From: Candidatus Flexicrinis affinis
GTDB taxonomy: Bacteria > Chloroflexota > Anaerolineae > Aggregatilineales > Phototrophicaceae
Direction of reading: 5' to 3'
Assembly: GCA_016716525.1 (NCBI GenBank)
Contig: JADJWE010000002.1
Span: 248,001 to 312,000 of the forward strand
DNA length: 64,000 nt
This document shows positions 36,563 through 44,742 of the stretch, piece after piece. Position 1 is the stretch's first letter. Each line of letters starts with the position of its first letter. The position numbers and the translations under genes were made by a program. The notes below the pieces were generated by a model. That model saw only the letters and a program-made list of their open reading frames with translations, ran no database searches and was not told the origin of the DNA.

Positions 36563-38011
36563 TCAGACGTTCACCCCCTCGATTTGAAGGTAGTCCACAT
36601 AAGGCACCTTCTCGATCAAACGCATCTTTTTCCACGCCGCGAACTCCATCAGTTCGCTCGTGACGTCACCCTGACAGACAGCGAAGTGGTGCTCATGGCC
36701 GCGCACTGTCAGGGAATTGATGAGATCCATCAACGCGATCGATTGCTTGTTAAGTTCGAACTCGGCGAACCAACCGCGCGTGCCGTCGAAGCCCTTATGC
36801 GGCGTTTCGACAATTCGCGAGCCAAGCACGAGTAGGCTGCTACCGTCATCGCCGATGTAGCTGACAGTGGTCTGCTGTGGCGCGAACAACTGGTCGCCAG
36901 AGACTCCATACTTGATCGGAGTCTTGCGGCCCAGCGTCACGTGATCTACCCACTTGATTCCGTCGTCATTGGCGAAGTGCCGCGGCGATACTCCACAGTG
37001 CCACATCAGCATAGCTTGTGTCTGCGGGTCAAGCGCCGTCATGTCCAACAGCGTTGATGAACCGTGCACTCCACTCAGGACATTGAGCAGATACATCGTC
37101 AATGCGCCCTGTATGTCCCCCTCGCAGCTGACGGCGACACCATCCTCGCTGCCCATCCAACTGTACGCCATACACGGCACGACATCGTACATCTCTTGCG
37201 CTTTCGTCCAGCACTGAACGGCCAGCGCGTCGTAGCCGCGCTCTTCGGCCAGGTCGTGAAGCGCCAGATACAGCCGCGTCACCCGGTCGAAGTGTTCGTG
37301 CTGCCGCACACTCACGGACGTGGCCGCGCCCCGGATGGCTTCCGCAGTGACCTGCACGCGGCCGGGATCATAGCTCTTGGCGCGCTCGACCCACTGTGCC
37401 ATCTCCAGCGATTCGACCTCCACGCCGAGACGGGTGCGCAGGACGCGTTCATCGACGATCATGTCGTGGAAGCCGGGTGACAGACCGCCAATCCAGCCGA
37501 TCCGGGTGTTCTCGATGTGCTTGACGGCTGTCAGTGCCTTGACGGTCACACGGAACCGGCGTTGGAACTCCTCCGTCTCGACGTGGCCGTAGAACCACTT
37601 GTACGGATGATCTTCGTGGCGCAGGTACCGCTTCAGGATGCTGGCATACTGGCTCATCGAAACGAGTGAGTGGATCTGGATCTCGCCATCGAGGGCCGGA
37701 TCGGGGGTCGCCCACAGCCCGAGCCGCGGCGCGACGTCGACCAACGGGAGGAGTTGCTCACCCATGCTGCAGGAACTGTTCTGAATCAGCAGGAAGTCGA
37801 GGTTCTGGTCCTTGAAGTATGCGGCGGCGCGCTTGGCATCGTCTTCGCTGCTGACCTCATCAGCAACCGGAAAGAGATCGAAGTGCAGCTCAGCCGCCAG
37901 CTGGGAAAGCCCGGCAATGGCACGTTCCCGCTGCTGATACTCCACCGAGTAGTAGGGCTTGATCGACAGCCCGACAAAACCGACGCGTAAACGATGTTTT
38001 GGTTCAAGCAT
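36563..38011 (-). CDS. L-fucose/L-arabinose isomerase-like protein
   Basis: A 482-residue protein of the FucI/AraA-related isomerase superfamily. A FucI-like C-terminal domain shows CEGDIQGALTMYLL, whose glutamate and aspartate match metal ligands of FucI, and HHFAVCQGDV near the C terminus supplies a candidate histidine. It would interconvert an aldose and a ketose for the DhaK/DhaL-type kinase next door. The open frame continues upstream to 38185, but ATG 38011 (MLEPKHRLRVGFVG) overlaps the DhaL stop by 8 bases and fits the family. Exact sugar unknown; L-arabinose released by the GH51 enzyme is one candidate. Confidence 0.78.
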   Translation of the reverse strand: MLEPKHRLRVGFVGLSIKPYYSVEYQQRERAIAGLSQLAAELHFDLFPVADEVSSEDDAKRAAAYFKDQNLDFLLIQNSSCSMGEQLLPLVDVAPRLGLWATPDPALDGEIQIHSLVSMSQYASILKRYLRHEDHPYKWFYGHVETEEFQRRFRVTVKALTAVKHIENTRIGWIGGLSPGFHDMIVDERVLRTRLGVEVESLEMAQWVERAKSYDPGRVQVTAEAIRGAATSVSVRQHEHFDRVTRLYLALHDLAEERGYDALAVQCWTKAQEMYDVVPCMAYSWMGSEDGVAVSCEGDIQGALTMYLLNVLSGVHGSSTLLDMTALDPQTQAMLMWHCGVSPRHFANDDGIKWVDHVTLGRKTPIKYGVSGDQLFAPQQTTVSYIGDDGSSLLVLGSRIVETPHKGFDGTRGWFAEFELNKQSIALMDLINSLTVRGHEHHFAVCQGDVTSELMEFAAWKKMRLIEKVPYVDYLQIEGVNV

Positions 38012-38630
38012 GCGCGTTTTCCTTCCACCAGCGAGCAAGGGCATCGAATACAACCGCCACCGACTGTGCGCCCGCGTCGGCATGGCCAATGGCGCGTTCG
38101 CCGACAAACTTGGCGCGGCCGTGACGCGCAACCATCGCCGCTGTCGCTTCTGCACCAGCGCGTGCGGCGATCGCGGCTTCCGCAAGCGCCTGCGCGACGG
38201 GCTGTCCGCTGGAGGCGGCGGTTGCCAATGCTGCTACTGCGGGTTCAAGCGCATCGACCATCGTCTTGTCACCGCGCTGCGCGCCGCCCCGCTGCCTGAC
38301 TCCATCGAGCCCGGCCTGCAGCGCGTCGGCCCACGCCTCCGAACTGTCCAATGCTTCCCCGGCGGCGTGCCCAGCCCGCAGAAACAACGTACCGTACAGC
38401 GCGCCAGACGACCCGCCCATCGCGTTCAGCAGGGCCGATCCGATCATCCGCATAGCGTCGGCAGGGGGTACGTCACCGATTGCAGCGACACGCCGGGCTG
38501 CTTCCGTGAAACCTGCCGCCAGGCTCGTCCCGTGGTCGCCATCGCCGAGCGTCGAGTCAAGCGCGTTGAGCCGCTCGGCCTGTTCGCCAATTGCGTCTGA
38601 AAGCGCCTTTACCATCGATCCCCAATCCAT
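38004..38630 (-). CDS. dhaL: DhaL-type kinase subunit (ATP-binding)
   Basis: A 208-residue all-helical protein of the DAK2/DhaL family. The magnesium/nucleotide motif LGDGDHGTS (D30, D32, H33) and GGSSGALYGTLF are intact. It is the phosphate-transfer half of a two-subunit dihydroxyacetone-kinase-like enzyme. Relatives phosphorylate erythrulose and other short ketoses. It is 12 bases downstream of DhaK; no PTS partner (DhaM) is visible, and whether it uses ATP or PEP-derived phosphate cannot be settled from this window. Confidence 0.9.
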   Translation of the reverse strand: MDWGSMVKALSDAIGEQAERLNALDSTLGDGDHGTSLAAGFTEAARRVAAIGDVPPADAMRMIGSALLNAMGGSSGALYGTLFLRAGHAAGEALDSSEAWADALQAGLDGVRQRGGAQRGDKTMVDALEPAVAALATAASSGQPVAQALAEAAIAARAGAEATAAMVARHGRAKFVGERAIGHADAGAQSVAVVFDALARWWKENAHA

Positions 38631-38642
38631 ACCCGTTTGTCC

Positions 38643-39653
38643 TCAGAACCGGCAGTACGCGCCGTGCGCCGGCGCCGCCCACAGCTGCTTGAGCGAGTCG
38701 TCGACTCGACACAATGACAACGCGAACCCGGCCATTTCCTGGGTAGTGGCGTATGGCCCGATCCATGATCCCGCTACGACAATTCCGAGTTCCCCCAGCC
38801 GACGCGAGACTTGGCGGTACAGGATGAAGAGCTCCATCTGGGTCATGCTGCCGCTGTTGTTGAGCATGACGAGCACCTCGTCGCCGGATCGAAACGGCAG
38901 ATCCTCGATGATCTGAGGCAGCATCAGGTCGATCGTCGCGTCGGCCGAAACGAGCTTGCTGCGGCCGCGTCCGACCTCGCCATGCACACCCATTCCGACT
39001 TCGATCTCGTCCTCAGGAAGCTCGAACATAACATGACCGGTGACCGGGTTGGTGCCGGGCGTGAGCGCTACGGCGAGCGTGCGGGTGTTGTCCCGGATGC
39101 GCTCAGCCATCGCTTTGACCTCACTTAAGGACGCTCCGGTCTCAGCATACGCACCGAGCATCTTCCACGTGAAGAAGAGACCGGCGGTGCCGCGCCGTTC
39201 GGGTTCGCTCCCGCGAGGAGCGCTTGAAACGTCGTCATACAGCAGGACCATTTCGACGCTGCCGATGCCCTCTGCCGCACAGAGGTCGAGCGCGATTTCG
39301 GCATTCATACGGTCGCCAGCATGATGCGACACGCATAGCAGTACGCCCGCGCCCCGGTTGGCAAGCCGGATACCCTCGACAATCCGATCGGGTCCGGGTG
39401 CCGTGAAAATCGGGCCCGGCACATTGACGTCGAACAATCCCTCGCCAACCAAGCCGATCATCGCCGGCTCGTGGCCGCTCCCGTTACCAATGACCAGACC
39501 AACCCTGCCCTGCTGCTTGGGCCTGGCGCGGACGATCAGGCCGCTGTCGGTCAGCCGTACGATATCCGGATGCGCGAGCGCGAACCCTTCCAGCATTTCG
39601 GTGAGGATGTCCGACGGGCGGTTGATGAGTTTCTTGCTTCGGGCCGACATCAT
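38643..39653 (-). CDS. dhaK: DhaK-type kinase subunit (ketose-binding)
   Basis: A 336-residue DAK1-family subunit. Substrate is held covalently on a histidine; here H224 in EVGMGVHGEVGRG. GNGSGHEPA (residues 56-64) and the acid/base D113 region (SHHAGDRMN) are conserved. Given the isomerase, aldolase and ALDH genes nearby, it probably phosphorylates a C4-C6 ketose rather than dihydroxyacetone itself. Its start overlaps the DUF35 gene stop by 4 bases. Confidence 0.92.
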   Translation of the reverse strand: MMSARSKKLINRPSDILTEMLEGFALAHPDIVRLTDSGLIVRARPKQQGRVGLVIGNGSGHEPAMIGLVGEGLFDVNVPGPIFTAPGPDRIVEGIRLANRGAGVLLCVSHHAGDRMNAEIALDLCAAEGIGSVEMVLLYDDVSSAPRGSEPERRGTAGLFFTWKMLGAYAETGASLSEVKAMAERIRDNTRTLAVALTPGTNPVTGHVMFELPEDEIEVGMGVHGEVGRGRSKLVSADATIDLMLPQIIEDLPFRSGDEVLVMLNNSGSMTQMELFILYRQVSRRLGELGIVVAGSWIGPYATTQEMAGFALSLCRVDDSLKQLWAAPAHGAYCRF

Positions 39654-40195
39654 GCCCCCACGTAAACGTAGTACATTAAGTGGATGGGATGCGAGACTGG
39701 CCCGTCTGCAAATGCCACCTGTACAGGCATGCCGATCTCGACGGCAGTCGGGTCCGCCTTCAAGATGTGCGGCATCAATGTCGAAGCGCCATCGTGGAGG
39801 ACGTACGCGAGTACATACGGAGTTCCTAAGCGTTCGACATCGGGGTTGGCCGCACTACCAAAGTGCATGATGGAGAACGCCTTAACGGTTCCGGTCAGCG
39901 GCATTTCGTACCACGACGTAATCTGCTGACAGTCCGGGCACGTAGGCCGCGGTGGCAGATAGACGCGCGCACATGCCGGGCAGCGGGTGCCAAACAGCCT
40001 GCCCTGCTCGAGTTCGAGAAAGAACCGTGACACTTTGCCCAGCGAGTGCACGTAATCCTGTTCGAAGTGCAAGTCGACCAGTTCAACCTGCCGAAACTCG
40101 GACCACGGGTCGCCTGACGGGCTGTCTATGGCGATCACGTCCCGTTTGCTAGTCACCTCAGTCACGTCAGTTGCGCCTTTCGAAGATATTGACAA
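39650..40195 (-). CDS. DUF35 zinc-ribbon/OB-fold protein, partner of the thiolase-like protein
   Basis: A 181-residue protein with a rubredoxin-like zinc ribbon (C72, C75, C86, C89; RCPACARVY and TCPDCQQ) and a C-terminal OB fold (GTVKAFSIMHFG, VAFADGPV). DUF35 proteins bind acyl-CoA and form complexes with thiolase-like partners, for example in HMG-CoA synthesis and in steroid side-chain retro-aldol cleavage (Ltp2). ATG 40195 would overlap the thiolase-like gene by 29 bases; GTG 40165 just after that stop is an alternative start. Confidence 0.88.
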   Translation of the reverse strand: MSISSKGATDVTEVTSKRDVIAIDSPSGDPWSEFRQVELVDLHFEQDYVHSLGKVSRFFLELEQGRLFGTRCPACARVYLPPRPTCPDCQQITSWYEMPLTGTVKAFSIMHFGSAANPDVERLGTPYVLAYVLHDGASTLMPHILKADPTAVEIGMPVQVAFADGPVSHPIHLMYYVYVGA

Positions 40196-41366
40196 CGCAG
40201 ATCGTGCCTATCCCTGCGTGTGTGTCGGTGAGACCACGCTGCGCATCGGAGACCTGTCGGCGCGGGTCGGCTTCGCCGCGCAGTTGAAGCGCGATCTCGA
40301 TAGCCTGCGCAATCCCTGTAGCCCCGACCGGCGCCCCACGGCCAAGCAGGCCGCCGCTGGGGTTAACGGGCAGTGTACCGCCGAGGTCGAACGTGCCGTC
40401 CGTGATGGCCTCACCTGCTTCGCCTTCGCCGACGAACCCGAGCGATTCCATCGCCTGCAGCTCGGCGCCGCTGTAGCTGTCATAGACTTCGGCGACATCG
40501 ATCTGATCGACTGGCATGGTAATGCCAGCAGCTTTGTACGCCTGGTCGGCCGCGAGACGCTTTGCGCGAAAGTGCGTAATCTCCGGCCAGCGGTCGCCGA
40601 GGCGCATAGTGTCACTTGCACATCCTGTTGCAGTGAACGCCACAACCGGGCGTGTCTCGAAGGTTGGGCTGTGCGCCCGCGCCCAGTCCTCGGTCGCTAG
40701 CAGGATTGCAGCAGCACCGTCGCTCAGCAGGCTGCAGTCGAGCAGCTTGTATGGCGCGGCGATCGGGCGCGAGGCCATTACTTGCTCCACTGTAAGGTCC
40801 ATCGGCTTCTGTGCCAGCGGATTGAAACGCGCGTTGCGCCGGTTGCGCGCAGCCACGTACGCGAACTGCTCTTCGGTTGTCCCGTAGCGGTGCATATGAG
40901 CATTCATCATGGCTGCGTAAAAGCCCGTGTAGGTGCCGCCAACCATCATCTCCCAGTCTGCGTCGGCGGATAACGCGAACAGCAAATTGGCAGTCTTCGA
41001 GGACACGCTGCGCCCGTTGAGTTCGACTCCTGTAACGAGAATCGAGTCGCACAGCTCGCTCTGAATGTACGCCCATGCCGTACGCAGGGCCAGGGCCCCG
41101 GTTGCCCCGCCGCCTTCGATCCGCACGTTGGGAAGCGGGACGAGCCCGAGGTGGTCGTGAAGTACGGCGCCGATCGTCATCTGCCGATTGAAGTGGTCGC
41201 TCTCGACACTGATCAAGCCGTGCTGCACGCTGAGTAGATCGTTCAGTCCAGCATCTTGCATGCACGCCATGACGGCCTCGACCGCAATTTCGCGTGCGTT
41301 GGCGTCGATTCGGTTTGCGCTGAACGCCGTCATGCCCACACCGACGATCACAGGGACGCGGCTCAT
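40167..41366 (-). CDS. Thiolase-like (SCP-x/Ltp2-type) protein lacking thiolase catalytic residues
   Basis: A 399-residue thiolase-fold protein. The nucleophile cysteine position reads IEGGGATGA (G87 instead of Cys), the usual GHP histidine is A345 (RGAPVGATG) and the EHD-type histidine is Y295 (EVYDSYS). It therefore cannot be an ordinary thiolase. The same losses with a DUF35 partner occur in Ltp2-type retro-aldolases that cut beta-hydroxyacyl-CoA, so an acyl-CoA aldolase or carrier role is proposed. It follows the GntR gene with ATGA overlap and overlaps DUF35. Confidence 0.85.
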   Translation of the reverse strand: MSRVPVIVGVGMTAFSANRIDANAREIAVEAVMACMQDAGLNDLLSVQHGLISVESDHFNRQMTIGAVLHDHLGLVPLPNVRIEGGGATGALALRTAWAYIQSELCDSILVTGVELNGRSVSSKTANLLFALSADADWEMMVGGTYTGFYAAMMNAHMHRYGTTEEQFAYVAARNRRNARFNPLAQKPMDLTVEQVMASRPIAAPYKLLDCSLLSDGAAAILLATEDWARAHSPTFETRPVVAFTATGCASDTMRLGDRWPEITHFRAKRLAADQAYKAAGITMPVDQIDVAEVYDSYSGAELQAMESLGFVGEGEAGEAITDGTFDLGGTLPVNPSGGLLGRGAPVGATGIAQAIEIALQLRGEADPRRQVSDAQRGLTDTHAGIGTICVVNIFERRN

Positions 41367-42064
41367 GACTCGCGCTCCTGCCTGGCGGCCAGGCGCCTCA
41401 CGGCGCGCTCGCCTGCTTGGACAAGATGCAAACGGCCGGCCTCAAGTACCTCATCAAGGTCGTGTGCCTCAAGCGCGCGCAATATGCGCTGGTGTTCCCC
41501 AACGGTCTTGAGCGTATCCGCATACTCGAATCGAGAGCCCATAAGCGCGATGTACCCTTGAACGTTGGCGCGCTCATATACCTGTGTCATGCGCGTGTTT
41601 CCAGCCAGTTCAACGATCTTGGCGTGCACGCTGCGATCCATGTCCGCAAATGGTGGAATGTCGTCAACATAGGTTTCGGGCGAATCGAAGTAGCCGTCCA
41701 TACGCCTGAACAACTCGGTAATTTCAGCAAGAATCGCCGCGTTCTGCGGTTCAAAGACATGCCTAAGTGCGTAGACTTCGAGTGCAATACGCAGTTCGTA
41801 ACACTCGCGAATGTCCCGCTCGCTGAAGGCGCGGACGTATGTGCCACGCCTCGGACTAATCTCGATAAGGCCCTCTTCTTCAAGTCGAGACAGGGCCATC
41901 TTCAGCGGAGTCCGGCTGACGCCCAACTGCTGTTCAAGCTTACTCAGGTTAAGCTGTTCATTCTGGGCAAGGCGCCCAAGCAGGATCTCTCGCCGAACTG
42001 CGTCATAGACAAGACTCGCCACGGAAGGCAATTGGATCTGATCGAGCGACGTTTCGTCGGCCAT
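41363..42064 (-). CDS. GntR-family transcriptional regulator, FCD subfamily
   Basis: A 233-residue regulator with an N-terminal winged helix-turn-helix (SLVYDAVRREILLGRLAQNE, LEQQLGVSRTPLKMALSRLE) and an FCD effector domain with candidate metal ligands (DMDRSVHAKI, GEHQRIL, AGRLHLV). It is the first gene of the minus-strand run and overlaps the thiolase-like gene (ATGA), so it is likely autoregulated. It is divergent from the ALDH-aldolase-GH51 unit, with two palindromes in the shared gap. Its ligand is unknown. Confidence 0.92.
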   Translation of the reverse strand: MADETSLDQIQLPSVASLVYDAVRREILLGRLAQNEQLNLSKLEQQLGVSRTPLKMALSRLEEEGLIEISPRRGTYVRAFSERDIRECYELRIALEVYALRHVFEPQNAAILAEITELFRRMDGYFDSPETYVDDIPPFADMDRSVHAKIVELAGNTRMTQVYERANVQGYIALMGSRFEYADTLKTVGEHQRILRALEAHDLDEVLEAGRLHLVQAGERAVRRLAARQERES

Positions 42065-42100
42065 CGAAGAAGGGCCCAGTCTTCAGTGGAAAATCTAAGA

Positions 42101-42152
42101 ATCTGAAATTTCAGATGTCAGTTACTGTATCGCGCGATACAATCCGTGTCAA
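42101..42152. promoter_or_regulatory. Divergent control region with two perfect 16-bp palindromes
   Basis: ATCTGAAATTTCAGAT (42101-42116) and TGTATCGCGCGATACA (42126-42141) are each perfect inverted repeats with centres 25 bp apart. A minus-strand promoter is likely at TGTCAA (42147-42152, reading TTGACA) with TACAGT 17 bases on (complement of 42124-42129). A plus-strand -10, TACAAT, sits at 42138-42143. The second palindrome therefore covers both promoters and is the best operator for the GntR protein. Confidence 0.72.
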
Positions 42153-42265
42153 ACACCAACTGACTGGCCCTCATTATCTGCGATTCGAGACACCAATCGG
42201 CGCTGCAGTGAGCGCCTCGCCAGGCCAACTCCGTGGTATTCAGCCGACCTTCACGAGGAGAATGA

Positions 42266-43774
42266 ATGTTCTTGCACGCGAGCTACTCCCCTATCAACCC
42301 GACTACACGCGCGTTCATAGAGCATGTTCCGGGGCTATACATCAACGGTCAGTATGTACTGCCCAGCTCCGGCGAGACATTCGTCACCTTCGATCCGTCG
42401 ACTGGCAAACCGCTTGGAGACATCCCGCGCGGGACACGGAGCGACATCGACGATGCGGTACAGGCGGCGCGCGCCGCATTCGACCGGGGGCCCTGGCGCT
42501 GGTCTCTGAGTCCCTCGGAACGTGGTCAGATCCTGTGGCGATTCGCCGAGCAGATCGAGCGCCACAGCGAGGTGCTTGCTCAGCTTGATTCGCTGGACAA
42601 CGGCAAACCGGTGTCAGTTGCGCGGACCAGCGACGTTCCGCTGGCGGTTGAGCACTTGCGCTACTTTGCCGGATGGGCAAACAAAGTGCAGGGCGCGACG
42701 ATCCCGGTCAATGAGCCCAACACGCTGAATTACACCTTACGCGAGCCGATTGGCGTCTGCGCCTTAATCGTCCCGTGGAACTACCCCTTGCTGATGGCGG
42801 TCTGGAAGCTCGCCCCGGCCCTCGCCGCCGGCAACTGCATCATCCTCAAGCCGGCCGAACAAACCTCGCTCAGCGCGCTTTACCTGGGGCAGCTCGCCGC
42901 GGATGCAGGCTTTCCGCCGGGGGTCTTCAACGTAGTGAGCGGGCTCGGTGAGGAAGCAGGCGCAGCACTCACCGAGCATTCGAGGGTCGACAAGGTTGGC
43001 TTCACAGGCAGTACCGAGGTGGCACGCCGAATCCTGCACGCATCGACCGGCAACCTCAAGCGTGTGTCGTTGGAATTAGGGGGCAAAAGCCCCAACATCG
43101 TCTTCGCCGACGCCGACCTTTCACAGGCGGTCCCAGGGGCAACGTGGGCGATCTTCGGCAACAACGGCCAGTCGTGCACGGCCGGATCGCGGCTGTATGT
43201 CGAACGCGCCGTCTTCGAGGAAGTTGTCGACGGTGTCGTAAACGCGACGCGCGCGATCACGGTTGGACGCGGCATGGCGATCGAGCAGGCCGAGATTGGG
43301 CCGGTCGTAAGCGCCGAACAGCTGGATCGTGTTTTGGACTACGTCGATCAGGGAGTCAGCGCCGGAGCACAGGCCGTTGCCGGTGGCCGGCGATTTGACG
43401 GGGCGCTCAGCGATGGATACTTCGTTGAGCCGACGATCTTCGTCGGCGCCCACGACGAGATGGCAATCATGCGTGAAGAGATCTTTGGGCCTGTGGTGTG
43501 CGCAGTGCCTTTCGACGATCCCGATGAGGTTCTTGCGCGCGCGAATGCCTCCGAGTACGGCCTGGCAGCGGGGCTCTGGACGACCGATCTGCGCAAAGCG
43601 CATCACTTCGCCGCTCGGCTCCAGGCGGGGACGGTGTGGATCAACACCTGGGGCAATGCCGAGGCATCGTCTCCCTTCGGCGGCTACAAGCAGAGCGGAC
43701 ACGGTCGCGAGATGGGTGAAGAAGCGATGGCCTTGTACTCGGAGGTGAAGAGCGTGTGGGTGACGTACGGATGA
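42266..43774 (+). CDS. NAD(P)-dependent aldehyde dehydrogenase
   Basis: A 502-residue ALDH superfamily enzyme. General base E270 (LELGGKSPN), nucleophile C304 (GQSCTAGSR), cofactor motif GFTGSTEVAR and the C-terminal FGGYKQSG are all intact. It would oxidise a sugar-derived aldehyde, for example the aldehyde product of the aldolase that follows, or a betaine-like aldehyde. GAGGAG (42255-42260) precedes ATG 42266; an out-of-frame ATG at 42262 is ignored. The stop overlaps the aldolase start (ATGA). Confidence 0.93.
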   Translation: MFLHASYSPINPTTRAFIEHVPGLYINGQYVLPSSGETFVTFDPSTGKPLGDIPRGTRSDIDDAVQAARAAFDRGPWRWSLSPSERGQILWRFAEQIERHSEVLAQLDSLDNGKPVSVARTSDVPLAVEHLRYFAGWANKVQGATIPVNEPNTLNYTLREPIGVCALIVPWNYPLLMAVWKLAPALAAGNCIILKPAEQTSLSALYLGQLAADAGFPPGVFNVVSGLGEEAGAALTEHSRVDKVGFTGSTEVARRILHASTGNLKRVSLELGGKSPNIVFADADLSQAVPGATWAIFGNNGQSCTAGSRLYVERAVFEEVVDGVVNATRAITVGRGMAIEQAEIGPVVSAEQLDRVLDYVDQGVSAGAQAVAGGRRFDGALSDGYFVEPTIFVGAHDEMAIMREEIFGPVVCAVPFDDPDEVLARANASEYGLAAGLWTTDLRKAHHFAARLQAGTVWINTWGNAEASSPFGGYKQSGHGREMGEEAMALYSEVKSVWVTYG

Positions 43775-44742
43775 CAACGCCGACCAGTCTGGGTACGTGG
43801 CGAGCGCTGCAGCGGTCATGGACCGCGGATGGCGTACTGACCGCCCTTGCGATCGATCATCAAGGGGCGTTGCGGCGGGCATTGCATCCCCATGACCCTG
43901 AGAGTGTCCAGCAGTCCGAATTAACGACGTTCAAATTGGATGTCGTCGAGGCGCTAGCGCCTGACTGCAGTGCCGTACTGCTTGACCCGGTGTTGTCGGC
44001 TTCGCAAGTCGTCGCAAGCGGTCTGCTTGGCAAAACCGGGCTCTTGATGGAGCTCGAAACAGCCGACTATGACCTTAGGCCGTTGCCACGGCACGTGAGG
44101 ATCGATCCGGACTGGAACGTCGCCAAGATCAAGCGAATGGGTGCCGACGGTGTAAAACTGTTCTTCTACTATGACCCGGACGATCCGGATTACGCAGAAC
44201 AACAGGACGCAACGGTCTGTGCCGCTGCTAGAGCGTGTGCACGTCATGACATACCCCTGTATGCCGAACCGATTCTCGTGGGCGGCGAACCGACGCGGGT
44301 TGGCGAACGGGTCGTCGAGGCGGCACGTCGCACCGAGGCTTGCGGTGCTACTGTTCTGAAACTGGAGTTTCCTGCCGCAGCCGACGCTGCCGATCCTGCC
44401 AAGTGGCAGGCCGCGTGCGAGGCGGTGAGCGGCGCGGTGTCCATCCCGTGGGTGCTGCTCAGCGCCGGCGTGCCATACGACGTGTTCGTCGCACAGGTCG
44501 AGGCAGCCTGCCGCGGCGGTGCATCCGGGTTCATCGCAGGTCGTGCCGTTTGGGGGGATGCCGCAGGCATAGCCGATCCGTCAGCGCGAAAGGCGAAGCT
44601 CGACACGGTCGTGCGCCGCCGACTCCAAGAACTCGCTGAAATTGCACATCGCCATTCAAGACCATTTACCCAGATCATGGTGCCGCCGGATGCTCATCCT
44701 GACTGGTTCCGCACATACGAGACCATCGGAGACATAAGATGA
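43771..44742 (+). CDS. Class I aldolase of the LacD/YihT family
   Basis: A 323-residue TIM-barrel aldolase. The Schiff-base lysine is probably K197 (TVLKLEFP), supported by K129 (GADGVKLFFYYDP), a pattern shared with tagatose-1,6-bisphosphate aldolase LacD and sulfofructose-1-phosphate aldolase YihT. It would split a phosphorylated ketose made by the isomerase and the DhaK/DhaL-type kinase of the divergent unit into dihydroxyacetone phosphate and an aldehyde. ATG 43771 overlaps both neighbours by 4 bases; an upstream GTG at 43756 is less likely. Confidence 0.85.
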   Translation: MTTPTSLGTWRALQRSWTADGVLTALAIDHQGALRRALHPHDPESVQQSELTTFKLDVVEALAPDCSAVLLDPVLSASQVVASGLLGKTGLLMELETADYDLRPLPRHVRIDPDWNVAKIKRMGADGVKLFFYYDPDDPDYAEQQDATVCAAARACARHDIPLYAEPILVGGEPTRVGERVVEAARRTEACGATVLKLEFPAAADAADPAKWQAACEAVSGAVSIPWVLLSAGVPYDVFVAQVEAACRGGASGFIAGRAVWGDAAGIADPSARKAKLDTVVRRRLQELAEIAHRHSRPFTQIMVPPDAHPDWFRTYETIGDIR

